A stretch of DNA of 64,000 nucleotides. Origin: Janthinobacterium lividum (GTDB taxonomy: Bacteria; Pseudomonadota; Gammaproteobacteria; Burkholderiales; Burkholderiaceae_D). The DNA lies in NCBI RefSeq assembly GCF_034424625.1, contig NZ_CP139976.1:1550001-1614000 (forward strand), in the 5' to 3' direction. Positions 53,914 through 63,095 of this stretch are shown in pieces (within the stretch, counting starts at the first letter, position 1; each line of letters begins with the position of its first letter). Both the position numbers and the translations under genes were made by a program. The notes under the pieces are model-generated. The model made no database searches, had not been told where the DNA came from, and saw only the letters and a list, made by a program, of their open reading frames with translations.

Positions 53914-54939
53914 TTACTTGGCCAGGTCGGCTTCCGTGGTGAAGGCGTCCGCGTAGAACTCGTCGGCTGGCAGCTGGCACAGTTGCACGAAGTCGCGGTG
54001 GGCCGCATCGACCATCACGGGCGCGCCGCAGGCATACACCTGATACGCGGACATGTCGGGCAAGTCGGCGATGACGGCCTGGTGCACGAAGCCCGTGCGG
54101 CCTTCCCACGCGTCTTCCGGCAGCGCGTCCGATACGACGGGCACATAGGTGAACTGCGGCAAGTCGGCGGCCCACTGGCGGCACAGCGCATCCATGTACA
54201 GATCGTGCGGACGGCGGCCGCCCCAGTACAGGGTGATCGGGCGCGTGGATTGCTCGTTGATCATGTGCTCGACGATGGCTTTCAAGGGAGCAAAGCCCGT
54301 GCCCGAGGCCAGCAGCACGACGGGCTTGTCGGAATCTTCGCGCAGGAAGAAAGTGCCCATCGGGCCTTCGAAGCGCAGGATGTCGCGCTCCTTCATGCTG
54401 CCAAACACCTGGTCGGTGAACAGGCCGCCCGGCAGGTGGCGGATGTGCAGGGTCATCGGGCCGCCATCGGCGGGCGCGCTGGCCATGCTGTAGCTGCGGC
54501 GTTTGTTGTCGCGTAACAGGATTTCGATATACTGTCCGGCGCGGTAGTTGAGGCGCTCGCTGGCTGGCAACTGCAGGGTCAGCACGACGACGTCGGGCGC
54601 GACTTTCTCGATGGTGGTCACGCGCGACGGCATTTTCTTGATCGGGTAGTCGCTGCTGCCCGCCACTTCGCGCGCTTCGATGACGAGGTCGGCGTTGGTG
54701 GTGGCGCAGCAGAACAGGGAAAAGCCGGCCGCTTCCTCTTCCGGCGTCAGGGCGCGCTGCTGGTGCGCCTTGTGCTGGACGGTGCCGGAAACCACTTTGC
54801 CCTTGCAGGAACCGCAGGCGCCATTTTTACAGCCATACGGCAGGCCGACGCCGGCGCGTATCGCCGCCGCCAGCACGGTTTCGTCCGCTTCGCAGCTGAA
54901 CTGGTGGCCGCTGGGCTGAACAGTAACTTGAAAAGTCAT
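53914..54939 (-). CDS. AscD-like 2Fe-2S/FAD reductase (CDP-6-deoxy-glucoseen reductase type)
   Basis: This 341-residue electron-transfer protein has an N-terminal plant-type 2Fe-2S domain with C37-x4-C42-x2-C45 and C77, then an FAD-binding domain (RRSYSMAS) and an NAD-binding domain (SGTGFAPLK, CGAPVMV). This is the CDP-6-deoxy-delta-3,4-glucoseen reductase type, and also resembles phenol or toluene oxygenase reductases. No oxygenase or sugar-biosynthesis genes are near, so the partner is unknown and the deoxysugar role is uncertain. Its ATG is only 12 bases from the divergent epimerase start. Confidence 0.9.
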   Translation of the reverse strand: MTFQVTVQPSGHQFSCEADETVLAAAIRAGVGLPYGCKNGACGSCKGKVVSGTVQHKAHQQRALTPEEEAAGFSLFCCATTNADLVIEAREVAGSSDYPIKKMPSRVTTIEKVAPDVVVLTLQLPASERLNYRAGQYIEILLRDNKRRSYSMASAPADGGPMTLHIRHLPGGLFTDQVFGSMKERDILRFEGPMGTFFLREDSDKPVVLLASGTGFAPLKAIVEHMINEQSTRPITLYWGGRRPHDLYMDALCRQWAADLPQFTYVPVVSDALPEDAWEGRTGFVHQAVIADLPDMSAYQVYACGAPVMVDAAHRDFVQLCQLPADEFYADAFTTEADLAK

Positions 54940-54951
54940 ACAATCCTTGAG

Positions 54952-55869
54952 ATGAAAAATATGTTAATGCACTCTTTGCGCAAGCCGTCAGGCTTGCCGC
55001 GCCTGCTGATCCTGGGCTGCGGCGACGTCGGCATGCGGTTGCTGCCCTTGCTGCGTACGCGCTTTCGCGTCTTTGCCGTCACCAGCCAGCCGGCGCGCTG
55101 CGCGCAGCTGCGGGCGGCCGGCGCCGTGCCCATCGTGGCCAACCTCGACGAGCGCGCCAGCCTGAAGCGGCTGGCGGGACTGGCGACGATGATCGTGCAC
55201 CTGGCGCCGCCCCGGTCGTCGGGCTCGCTGGACCGGCGCACGCGCAATCTGGCCGCCATTTTACCCGAGCACGCACGCATGGTGTATGTGAGTACCAGCG
55301 GCGTGTATGGCGATTGCGGCGGCGCCTGGGTCGATGAGACGCGGCCGACGGCGCCGGCGAATGCGCGCGCGAAGCGGCGCGTGGATGCCGAGCAGGTCTT
55401 GCGCGGCTGGGGCGCGCGCCGCCGCGCCAGCGTGGCCATCCTGCGCGTGCCCGGCATCTATGCGGATGACCGCCTGCCGCTGAAGCGCCTGCGCGAGGGC
55501 ACGCCGGCCCTGGCGGCAAGCGACGATGTATACACCAACCATATCCATGCCGATGACCTGGCGCGCATCATCGAACGGGCCTTGTGGCGGGGCAAGCCGG
55601 GGCGCGTGTATCACGCCAGCGATGACAGCGAACTCAAAATGGCGGAGTATTTCGATGCCGTGGCCGACACGTTCGGCTTGCCGCGCCCGCCGCGCCTGCC
55701 GCGCGCCGAACTTCAGCAGGTGGTCACGCCTATGCTGCTGTCATTCATGTCCGAATCGCGCCGCCTGCACAATACGCGCATCAAGCGCGAGCTGGGCGTG
55801 CGCTTGCGCTACGCGCGCGTGGCCGATGCCTTGCGGCCGCTGTCTGCCGACGGGGCCGGCATCGGGTAA
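54952..55869 (+). CDS. NAD(P)-dependent epimerase/dehydratase-like protein
   Basis: This 305-residue protein is an extended SDR/YeeZ-type member. The Rossmann motif is LLILGCGDVGMRLLPLL (18-34), a VSTSGVYGD block follows (about 110), and VPGIYADDRLPLKRL lies near 165. In place of YxxxK there is an Arg-rich stretch (ANARAKRRVDAEQVL), so catalysis is uncertain. The start (ATG 54952, or ATG 54967) is very close to the divergent reductase start, leaving almost no room for a normal promoter between. Confidence 0.85.
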   Translation: MKNMLMHSLRKPSGLPRLLILGCGDVGMRLLPLLRTRFRVFAVTSQPARCAQLRAAGAVPIVANLDERASLKRLAGLATMIVHLAPPRSSGSLDRRTRNLAAILPEHARMVYVSTSGVYGDCGGAWVDETRPTAPANARAKRRVDAEQVLRGWGARRRASVAILRVPGIYADDRLPLKRLREGTPALAASDDVYTNHIHADDLARIIERALWRGKPGRVYHASDDSELKMAEYFDAVADTFGLPRPPRLPRAELQQVVTPMLLSFMSESRRLHNTRIKRELGVRLRYARVADALRPLSADGAGIG

Positions 55870-55953
55870 AATGGCCGGTTATCTGCGCACTTTTCCTGGG
55901 CCGGCGCGCAGCGCGCCGTTCCGGCGGTGCGCCATTCACTTAAGGAATACCGC

Positions 55954-56214
55954 ATGAGCACCCTCACTTACGAAGAATACCTGGACGAGGTCACCACCGT
56001 CCTGACGGAACTGTATGACCTCGACGACGACGCCGCCATCAAGCTGGTCGTGGCGGCGCAGGATGCCGAATTTTTTGTCCCGCACGATGCCCATGAAGAA
56101 ATGCGTACCGCCGAACAAGCCAAGAAGGATGCGGTCACCTTGTTCGAGCGCAAGCAGAATCGCCAGCAAACGCAGGAAAAACAGCAGCAGCGCGTGCGCC
56201 AGCAAAAGAAATAA
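55954..56214 (+). CDS. Small protein of unknown function
   Basis: This 86-residue protein has an acidic first half (YEEYLDEVTTVLTELYDLDD) and a Gln/Lys-rich coiled-coil tail (about 55-86). I recognise no domain. The ATG at 55954 has AAGGA upstream; in-frame starts further upstream lie after the previous gene and lack a site. It is co-oriented with the epimerase gene 84 bases after its stop, so it may share the transcript. Confidence 0.75.
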   Translation: MSTLTYEEYLDEVTTVLTELYDLDDDAAIKLVVAAQDAEFFVPHDAHEEMRTAEQAKKDAVTLFERKQNRQQTQEKQQQRVRQQKK

Positions 56215-56419
56215 GAACGGATCACTGGGCTTCTGGCCGCCAGGCCGTGGGGCAACATGGGCTTCGGCGCAATGCCGGGGCCCGGCCATTTGATGCAGCG
56301 CAAACGTGCCATGGCACGCTGGCGATATGGTGAGCAATGTCGTCACGCGTCTGGGCTCTTGTGGCGGGCTCGGCATCCACAATGAGCGTGACGTTGTTTC
56401 CCGTCAGCAGGAGCGAGCC

Positions 56420-56689
56420 ATGCGAGCTACGAGTCACCCCAGCAAGGAACAGGTACGCGCCTATATGCGCCGGCGCGAACGCGCGCTGCAGCCGCCGCCG
56501 CCTCCCGATGAAATCCGCCGGCAACTGGCCTGGTGCCGCGTGGATGCCATTCCGGGCACTTGCCCGCTTGCCACCCCGGCCGGCGTGGCTGTGCAAGGCT
56601 GGCATTTATCAGCGGAAATGGCCCGCCTGAGCACCCTCATGGCCATAGCCTGGCTCATGCATAGCGGTGTTGCTCATCGTAAAAATTGA
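56420..56689 (+). CDS. Small protein of unknown function
   Basis: This 89-residue protein has a charged N-terminus with PSKEQVRAYMRRRERALQ and a proline run, then DEIRRQLAWCRVDA, and a more hydrophobic C-terminus (LSTLMAIAWLMHSG). A GGAG site lies about nine bases before the ATG. The first part resembles short uncharacterised proteins of Burkholderiales that share the EIRRQL segment; that is memory only. The gene is near normal composition. Confidence 0.65.
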   Translation: MRATSHPSKEQVRAYMRRRERALQPPPPPDEIRRQLAWCRVDAIPGTCPLATPAGVAVQGWHLSAEMARLSTLMAIAWLMHSGVAHRKN

Positions 56690-56931
56690 TGACGTGCAGC
56701 AAATTTTTTCAATTTGAGTTATCCTCTAGCACATTCCAAGTGCGTCAATTCTCTTCAATTATCACAATTTTGCTTTAAGTTACGCAAAAATCAACAATAG
56801 CGTGTATTATATTGTTTGCGGCGTAAAAGCCGCATAAGTGATGGCGCTTTTTAGTGTGTTTACCCTGAATTATTGCAGAAGAGACATTCGGTTTCTTTTT
56901 GCCTTAATACAACAAGTACGGATTTTCGATC
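56690..56931 (+). promoter_or_regulatory. AT-rich control region of the small regulator gene
   Basis: This 242-base stretch is clearly AT-rich. A -10-like TATTAT (56805-56810) and a small hairpin GCGGC/GCCGC (56818-56833) are visible; the -35 is not clear. No gene fits. Confidence 0.4.
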
Positions 56932-57171
56932 ATGTCTCTCAAACAAATTACCTCTTTGCCTACCTACAACCCGAATCGCGTCCTCGATGCGATCATCGAC
57001 AAGCTGCAACTGAAGAACGATGCGGCCCTGTCGCGAGCACTGGAAGTGGCGCCACCGGTCATCAGCAAGATTCGTCACAACACCTTGCCGATCGGCGCCA
57101 CGATCCTCATCCGCATGCATGAAATCAGCGATTTCAGCATCCGTGAACTGCGCGAGTTGATGGCTGCCTAA
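56932..57171 (+). CDS. Small helix-turn-helix protein
   Basis: This 79-residue protein has a Cro/C1-like helix-turn-helix core: VLDAIIDKLQLKNDAALSRALE followed by VAPPVISKIRHNTLPIGATI and a final helix DFSIRELRELMA. Such stand-alone proteins are widespread in Burkholderiales and probably bind DNA. It is a single gene behind an AT-rich leader. No target is obvious. Confidence 0.85.
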   Translation: MSLKQITSLPTYNPNRVLDAIIDKLQLKNDAALSRALEVAPPVISKIRHNTLPIGATILIRMHEISDFSIRELRELMAA

Positions 57172-57258
57172 GAGCGCCTGACAGACGGCAAACTGAGAGG
57201 TGCCGTCTGCGTTAGCCAAGCTTGCCGCGTGCGGCAGCCATACCTGCCTTCCCGTTTT

Positions 57259-58005
57259 CTATTGCGTGTCCGGGCTCAGCGTCGGACGATCCGTATAGAA
57301 GCGCCCTGTTTCCAGACCAGCCGGGGATGACTCGACCAGCGCTGCGGCCACTTTGCCGGGCGCGCTGGAAAATGCGGTCTGGGCAGCACCGGTGGCGCGG
57401 CCCGAATACGCGGTCGCTTGCACCGCAGCACTGGAAAACGCCGTCTGCACGGCCCGGCCAGAATACGCCGTTGCCTGTACCGCGGCACTGGAAAACGCCG
57501 TTTGTACGGCGCGCCCCGAATACGCCGTCGCCTGCACGGCCGCGCTGGAAAATGCCGTCGCCTGTACTGCCGCACTGGAAAATGCCGCCTGCACGGCGCG
57601 TCCCGAATACGCCGTCTCCGCGCGGAGATAATCTTCCCCGAATGTCTGCTCGTACAACTGCTTCATGCGTTCGCCCACGCGGTGGTGCGCCGCTTCGTCG
57701 TCTTCGCCGCGCAAGCCGATGTACGGGAAGTGATGCAGGAAGTAGCCGAACACCTGTTCGCAATCCGCCGCATATTTGAGGGTATCGAGGATGTGGTAGT
57801 GCCAGAAGGTATCGACGTCCATCAGCGGCGCCGTTTCTTCCTGCGGAAACTGTTTCATCAGGATCAGGAAGCGGCGGTATTCGAATTCCACCGCATTGGC
57901 CTTCTCGAGGCTCCATCCTTCGCCTGACTCCCGGTGCATCAGCTTGACCTTGATCGCGTCCAAATTCAAATCGGCAATTGCCTTGAAACTGTCGTTCGTA
58001 TCCAT
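57259..58005 (-). CDS. GRDP-like domain protein with a tandem-repeat tail
   Basis: This 248-residue protein (ATG 58005; the frame is open to 58080) has an N-terminal domain with VDTFWHYHILDTLKYAADC, close to the DUF1399/glycine-rich-domain-protein signature (WHxHxL), and RRFLILMKQFPQEETAPLM before it. From about 127 to 215 there is a tandem repeat alternating the nonamer TAYSGRAVQ and the decamer TAFSSAAVQA. The tail is Ser/Ala/Thr rich. There is no signal peptide. The repeats could be modified, cleaved or form beta-structure; no modification enzyme is adjacent. Confidence 0.8.
   Translation of the reverse strand: MDTNDSFKAIADLNLDAIKVKLMHRESGEGWSLEKANAVEFEYRRFLILMKQFPQEETAPLMDVDTFWHYHILDTLKYAADCEQVFGYFLHHFPYIGLRGEDDEAAHHRVGERMKQLYEQTFGEDYLRAETAYSGRAVQAAFSSAAVQATAFSSAAVQATAYSGRAVQTAFSSAAVQATAYSGRAVQTAFSSAAVQATAYSGRATGAAQTAFSSAPGKVAAALVESSPAGLETGRFYTDRPTLSPDTQ
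57361..57627. repeat. Intragenic tandem repeats of about 57 bases
   Basis: DNA coding the TAYSGRAVQ/TAFSSAAVQA units. Units of 27 and 30 bases alternate, and one 30-base unit is duplicated. The copies differ mainly at third codon positions, so selection is on the protein. Confidence 0.85.
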
Positions 58006-58194
58006 GAATGTCCTTTGGTAAAGAGCGTTGTGGGAACTGCGGTAAAACAAGGGAAAGCGGTGGCTGTGTACTCCTGGCAAGTAGTCGGGGAATGCCTGGC
58101 CGATGGCGGGCAGGCGCTAAGTTGTTCTACATCAATATTGCATCTAATTACAAAATACGCAAGCTGAGCTTGATTCATGGGGAACGCGCGCCGC

Positions 58195-60066
58195 TCAGCT
58201 GCTGGCCCGGCTTTCTTCCTGGTAGGGAAACGCGGTGGCGTCCGCGCCCAGCGGCACGCTGACATGCACGCTCATGCCGGCGCCGGGGCTGCTTTCAATG
58301 TAGAAAGTACCGCCCAGCAACTTTATACGTTCTTCGATACCCACCAGGCCAAACGAGCCCAGCTTGTTGCGCCCGTCGATGGCCGCGCCCACGCCGTTGT
58401 CGCTGATGCTCATCGACACCGTATCGCGGCACTTTTCCAATTTGACTTGGACGCGGCTGGCATTCGCATGCTGGGAAATATTGCTGAGCGACTCCTGCAG
58501 GATGCGGAACAGGGCCGTCGCGCATTGGTCGCTGAGGCAAATGTCGTCATGGCTTTCGCTCACTTCGCAGGCGATGCCCGTGCGCTGGCGAAATTGCGCC
58601 ACCTGCCATTCGACGGCCGCATTCACGCCCAGGTCCAGCACGGTAGGGCGCAAGTCGTTGATGATCTGCCGCACGCTCTTGATGGTGGCGTCGATCTGCT
58701 CCAGGGTTGAGCGGGCGCGGGCGTTCAGGCGCGGGTGGCGGCGCTGCGTGCGCGAGGCCAGCATGTCGGCGTCGATGCGCAGCACCAGCAGGTTCTGTCC
58801 CAGGTCGTCGTGGATTTCGCGCGCGATGCGCTTGCGCTCTTCTTCCTTGATCTGGTCGGCGTGGGCCGCCAGGCGGCGCAGTTTCTGGTGCGACAGCTGC
58901 AGGCGGATCTGGCTGGCGCGCAATTCCTCCGTCATGCCTGTCGCCATCTGGATGGCACGCCGGCGCGACGACGCCAGGGTGTGGAACAGCACATACAGCA
59001 GCATGGTGCTGGCAAAGCCGATCAGCAGGGCCAGCCACGGCAGGAAGGCGTCGAAGCGCGAATACAGGTCGCTCTTGCGCACGCTGAACAGCGCTTGCCA
59101 GGCGCGACCATTGTGCTCGATCAGCAGCGTGCTGCTCAGGTAGCGGCCCGAACTGCCGGGCTGCCACCATGGCGCATGCATGCCCGCCGCCGTGCTGTCG
59201 AAGATGGGGCGCATGTCGTGCGGCAACTGCAGCGGCACCTCCCGCTGCTCCAGCGCCTGCGGGCCGATATCGAACAGGGTCAGGCGGACGTTGCGTACCG
59301 GCATGTCGGCCAGCGCGCTGCGCATCATCGTCACCAGGTCGTAGCCGATGCCGACGGAGCCCTGGTAAGCTGCGCGCCGCTGTTCCACCGTATCGACGGG
59401 CATGCCGAAGCGGTACACGGGCAGGCGCATGGCCATGCCCGTCAGCTGGGGACGGCCGTCCATCGGCACGGGCACGCCGGAATTGCTGATGCGGCCGGAA
59501 TCGCGCGACTCCGCCAGCGCTTCCGCGATCTGGAGGCGCGAGGCGATGTCATGGCCATACTTTTCCGGGGCGCTGGCGATCGGCTCGATGTATACGAGCA
59601 CGGAATACTGGGCGCGCGGCCCGGGCGGGTGGATGGCAAACGCCGGATAGCCGTCGCGCCCGGGCGGATAGTCGCGTCGCATGGTCGCTTCGTAGGCGGC
59701 GCGCTGCGTCTCGTCGAGTTCCTGGCTGTAATTGAGGTTCATCACGCCCGGGTAGTTCTGTTGCAGGGCGATGTTAGCCACGTAGCGGTGGAATTGCTCG
59801 CGGCTCACGTGTTCGTTGGCCTGGAACAGGCTGGCCGTGCCGCGCAGCAGGTTGGCATACGACTTGGTGCGCGATTCGATGTTTTTCTGGGTGTTGTGCG
59901 CCAGATTGTTGAATTCTTCGCTGGCATCGCTTTCGATCGACAGCGAAGCGGCCATGTAGAACAGCAGGCCCACCATCGTCGACACGACAAAGCCGAACAG
60001 CCACAGCGGTCTTTTTTCAGCAGCTAAGGGGTGTTCGCCGGCAGTAGAAGGCATTGCCATCCGCAT
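58195..60066 (-). CDS. CHASE-domain sensor histidine kinase
   Basis: This 623-residue kinase has a first membrane segment (about 22-44), a periplasmic CHASE domain (about 75-310, with NYPGVMNLNYSQEL), a second membrane segment (about 343-367), and a cytoplasmic NarL-type kinase core: HisKA_3 with RIAREIHDDLGQNL (phospho-His about 416) and HATPase_c with SISDNGVG. The CHASE domain senses small extracellular ligands. No response regulator is adjacent, so it is an orphan. Its promoter is clear at 60157-60186. The C-terminus is normal. Confidence 0.94.
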   Translation of the reverse strand: MRMAMPSTAGEHPLAAEKRPLWLFGFVVSTMVGLLFYMAASLSIESDASEEFNNLAHNTQKNIESRTKSYANLLRGTASLFQANEHVSREQFHRYVANIALQQNYPGVMNLNYSQELDETQRAAYEATMRRDYPPGRDGYPAFAIHPPGPRAQYSVLVYIEPIASAPEKYGHDIASRLQIAEALAESRDSGRISNSGVPVPMDGRPQLTGMAMRLPVYRFGMPVDTVEQRRAAYQGSVGIGYDLVTMMRSALADMPVRNVRLTLFDIGPQALEQREVPLQLPHDMRPIFDSTAAGMHAPWWQPGSSGRYLSSTLLIEHNGRAWQALFSVRKSDLYSRFDAFLPWLALLIGFASTMLLYVLFHTLASSRRRAIQMATGMTEELRASQIRLQLSHQKLRRLAAHADQIKEEERKRIAREIHDDLGQNLLVLRIDADMLASRTQRRHPRLNARARSTLEQIDATIKSVRQIINDLRPTVLDLGVNAAVEWQVAQFRQRTGIACEVSESHDDICLSDQCATALFRILQESLSNISQHANASRVQVKLEKCRDTVSMSISDNGVGAAIDGRNKLGSFGLVGIEERIKLLGGTFYIESSPGAGMSVHVSVPLGADATAFPYQEESRASS

Positions 60067-60156
60067 CAGGAAGAGGAATCGGGTGCCGCCTGGTGGCGGA
60101 GGCTAGGCTAGGTTGTACAAGCACTATTAAAATTGCAAATTGCTCAATAGCTGCCT

Positions 60157-60186
60157 AATATACAAAATTATCGTTATTATAGTCAA
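60157..60186 (-). promoter_or_regulatory. Sigma70 promoter of the CHASE kinase gene
   Basis: On the minus strand TTGACT (60181-60186) and TATATT (60157-60162) are separated by 18 bases, in AT-rich DNA. The start of transcription would be near 60150, about 84 bases before the ATG. Confidence 0.7.
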
Positions 60187-60210
60187 CAGGCAATATTTCC
60201 CGTTGAAACG

Positions 60211-60237
60211 AAAAAAAACCGCCGCAGCGGTTTTTTT
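60211..60237 (-). terminator. Rho-independent terminator after glnS
   Basis: An A-run, an ACCGC/GCGGT stem with a four-base loop and a T-run on both sides. It ends the glnS transcript 18 bases after the stop. Confidence 0.9.
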
Positions 60238-60255
60238 GTGGGTCGTCCCGGTGCC

Positions 60256-62022
60256 TTACTTGGCGGGCTGCCAGCTGTCTTTCAGGGTGACGATGCGGTT
60301 GAAGACGGGCTTGCCAGGCTGGCTGTCTACCCGGTCGGCCGCAAAATAGCCGTGGCGCTCGAACTGGAAGCGCTGTTCCGGCTGGGCCAGTTCCGCGCCC
60401 GGTTCCAGCCACGCTTGCACCACTTCCTTGGCCAGCGGATTCAAGGCCAGCTTGAAATCCTTGCCGCCCGCGTCCGGCTGCGGGTCCGTAAACAGGCGGT
60501 CGTACAGGCGCACTTCGGCGGGAATTGCCGTCGGCGCGCTGACCCAGTGCATATTGCCCTTGACCTTGTAATTGGCGCTGCCGTCCGTGCCCGACTTGCT
60601 GTCCGGGAAATAGGTGCAATGCACGGCGATGACCTTGCCGTCCGCATCCTTGTCAAAGCCCGTGCACTCGATCACGTAGCCGTAGCGCAAGCGTACCTTG
60701 CTGCCCGGCTTGTCGTCGATCGGCGGATACAGGCGGAAATAGCCTTTGTTCGGCACTTCCATGAAGTCGTCTTCCTCGATCCACAGCTCGCGCGAGATGG
60801 GGAAGGTGCGCAAGCCGCGTTCCGGGAAGTGCGGGTGCACGGGCGCCGTGCATTCCACGCTTTCGTTTTCAGGGAAATTGTCGATGATCAGTTTCAACGG
60901 ACGCAGCACGGCCACCGTACGCGGTGCCTTCGGATCCAGGTCTTCGCGCAGGCAGCCTTCCAGCACACTGTAGTCGATCCAGCCGTCGGATTTCGTCACG
61001 CCCGTGCGTTCGCACATCAGCTGGATCGCTTCCGGCGTGTAGCCGCGGCGGCGCATGCCCACCAGGGTCGGCATGCGCGGGTCGTCCCAGCCGTCGACGA
61101 TTTTTTCTTCCACCAGCTGGCGCAGCTTGCGCTTGCTGGTGACGATATAGGTCAGGTTCAGGCGCGAGAATTCGAACTGGTGCGGCACCGGCTTGGCGAA
61201 GAAGCCGCCGGCCGACAGGGTTTCCAGCAGCCAGTCGTAGAATGGGCGGTGGTCCTGGAATTCCAGCGTGCAGATCGAATGCGTGATGTTTTCCAGCGCG
61301 TCCGAGATCGGGTGCGTGTAGTCGTACATCGGATAGATGCACCAGGCGTCGCCCGTGCGGTGATGGTGCGCATGGCGGATGCGGTATATGGCCGGATCGC
61401 GCAAGTTCATGTTCGGCGAACTCATGGCATCTTCGCTCATCTTCGCGCGCAGGATGTGCTCGCCATCCTTGAATTCGCCCGCCTTCATGGCGCGGAACAG
61501 GGCCAGCGATTCGTCGCGCGGACGGTCGCGGAACGGCGAATTCTTGCCGGCCTGGCCGAAATTGCCGCGGTTGGCGGCCATGTCTTCGGCGCTCTGGCTG
61601 TCCACATAGGCAAAGCCGGCCGTGATCAGATATTCGGCCATCGCGTACAGCTGGTCGAAATAGTCGCTCGCGTAGTGCAGATGGCTCTGGCCATCGGCAT
61701 GCTTCGGCTCCCAGTCAAAGCCCAGCCATTTCACGCTGTCCATGATGGTGTCGACGTATTCCTGCTCTTCCTTCGCCGGATTGGTGTCGTCGAAGCGCAG
61801 GTTGCATTGGCCGGCGTAATCGCGCGCCAGGCCGAAGTTGACGCAGATCGACTTGGCGTGGCCCACGTGCAGGTAGCCGTTCGGCTCCGGCGGGAAACGC
61901 GTGATCACCTGGGGCAGGCCGGGACGCACGTGGGCGCCGGCAGCCAGGTCGGCTTCGATGATGTTACGCAAGAAATTGGGCGCCAGCGCTGGCGCGGCGG
62001 TATTCGGTTTATCGTTGCTCAT
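60256..62022 (-). CDS. glnS: Glutaminyl-tRNA synthetase
   Basis: This 588-residue enzyme charges tRNA-Gln. The class I motif PEPNGYLHVGHAKS (about 45-58) and the KMSKS-type VTSKRKL near 292-298 are present, with the FDDTNPAKE block between. Length and order are standard for GlnRS. The C-terminal anticodon-binding beta-barrels end in a normal tail. It has its own terminator. Confidence 0.98.
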   Translation of the reverse strand: MSNDKPNTAAPALAPNFLRNIIEADLAAGAHVRPGLPQVITRFPPEPNGYLHVGHAKSICVNFGLARDYAGQCNLRFDDTNPAKEEQEYVDTIMDSVKWLGFDWEPKHADGQSHLHYASDYFDQLYAMAEYLITAGFAYVDSQSAEDMAANRGNFGQAGKNSPFRDRPRDESLALFRAMKAGEFKDGEHILRAKMSEDAMSSPNMNLRDPAIYRIRHAHHHRTGDAWCIYPMYDYTHPISDALENITHSICTLEFQDHRPFYDWLLETLSAGGFFAKPVPHQFEFSRLNLTYIVTSKRKLRQLVEEKIVDGWDDPRMPTLVGMRRRGYTPEAIQLMCERTGVTKSDGWIDYSVLEGCLREDLDPKAPRTVAVLRPLKLIIDNFPENESVECTAPVHPHFPERGLRTFPISRELWIEEDDFMEVPNKGYFRLYPPIDDKPGSKVRLRYGYVIECTGFDKDADGKVIAVHCTYFPDSKSGTDGSANYKVKGNMHWVSAPTAIPAEVRLYDRLFTDPQPDAGGKDFKLALNPLAKEVVQAWLEPGAELAQPEQRFQFERHGYFAADRVDSQPGKPVFNRIVTLKDSWQPAK

Positions 62023-62183
62023 TGATCAATGCGGAAGAGTGACAGTAAAAAGCATTTTACCGTACCGCAAGCGCTTTATAAGCACGTATTTGCCCCCATA
62101 TCCCAGCATGCAAGCGACGCGGGCGCCGTTCTATAGGATAATTCGCCTTTAATTAGTAGAAAAACGTGACCCCGGAGCCTTTT

Positions 62184-62477
62184 ATGGAAAATTTATATAA
62201 CGTCCTCGGTGTCGCGCCCAATGCCAGCGACGATGAAATCAAGAAGGTTTACCGTTCGCTGGCCATGCGCTTCCACCCCGACCGCAACCAGGCCCCCGGC
62301 GCCGAGGCGCGCTTCAAGAGCGTGACTAAGGCGTATGAAATCCTGGCCGACCCGGCCAAGCGCGCCGAGTACGACCAGAGCGTGAACCACCGCATCATCA
62401 TCGACCCGGAAGCGGAAGCCTATGCCCTGTGGTGCGGCGTGTTCCGCCTGCATGGCACCGTCCTACCGGCAGATTAA
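62184..62477 (+). CDS. Short J-domain protein
   Basis: This 97-residue protein is a J domain (about 2-67) with the HPD triad at 31-33, [20 protein letters not shown] before it and [16 protein letters not shown] after it, plus a 30-residue tail. It lacks the Gly/Phe and zinc regions of DnaJ, so it is a J-domain co-chaperone of type III. The ATG at 62184 has CGGAG upstream. It lies 105 bases before an unknown gene and may be linked to it. Confidence 0.93.
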   Translation: MENLYNVLGVAPNASDDEIKKVYRSLAMRFHPDRNQAPGAEARFKSVTKAYEILADPAKRAEYDQSVNHRIIIDPEAEAYALWCGVFRLHGTVLPAD

Positions 62478-62582
62478 GCCTGCTGGCGGCTGTCCGGCCA
62501 GCCTGAATGATTTGAAAAACAACAAACAATGGTGCTTTTGCTTCTAAGTAAAAGTGCCGCGCACCACATTGGAAAGCACAGC

Positions 62583-63095
62583 ATGAGAAGAGTACACCCT
62601 GAATTCGCGTACCAGTCGCGCGAGCTGGAAGGCCAGATCGAAGGCATCCTCGGCGACCCGCCGAACCGCAAGAACTACAAAAGCATGGTCGACGCCCTGG
62701 TCGGTGAATACGCGAGCGGCGGCGGCATCGAAGACGTGAACATGCTGGCCTTCGCGCTGGTCGACCACATCACCTTCAGCGACCCGAAAGGCTTGCTGGC
62801 CGAAAGCGAAGACTACGAATTCGGCGATACGGCCCGCGTGTTTTCCATGGCCGCGTGCGCCGCGCCGGAAGCGGCGAAGATGTACGCCGCCATCGAAGAG
62901 AGCTTCCCCGACCTGGCGCGCCAGGCCATCATCACGGCCTTCCTGCACAAGAATCCGCGCCTGTGGGACGACGACGACCAGTCGCTCGACCAGCTGGCCG
63001 CCAATGACGACGGCGACGACGATCACGACGAAGACGAAGCCACCGACGATTTCGCCCAGATGTTTGACCAGGATGGAGATGACCATGGCAGATAA
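62583..63095 (+). CDS. Unknown protein with acidic tail
   Basis: This 170-residue protein has a helical first part (HPEFAYQSRELEGQIEGIL, GGGIEDVNMLAFALVDHITF) and a very acidic tail of Asp/Glu/His (from about 135). I recognise no family. The ATG at 62583 follows GAAAGCACAGC with no strong site. Its last 11 bases overlap the start of the next gene, so the pair is co-translated. It may be a protein-interaction partner of the J-domain protein. Confidence 0.8.
   Translation: MRRVHPEFAYQSRELEGQIEGILGDPPNRKNYKSMVDALVGEYASGGGIEDVNMLAFALVDHITFSDPKGLLAESEDYEFGDTARVFSMAACAAPEAAKMYAAIEESFPDLARQAIITAFLHKNPRLWDDDDQSLDQLAANDDGDDDHDEDEATDDFAQMFDQDGDDHGR

Noticed and set aside
57361..57627. CRISPR-like array
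   Set aside because: The repeats are in frame, without unique spacers, and encode a regular protein tail.
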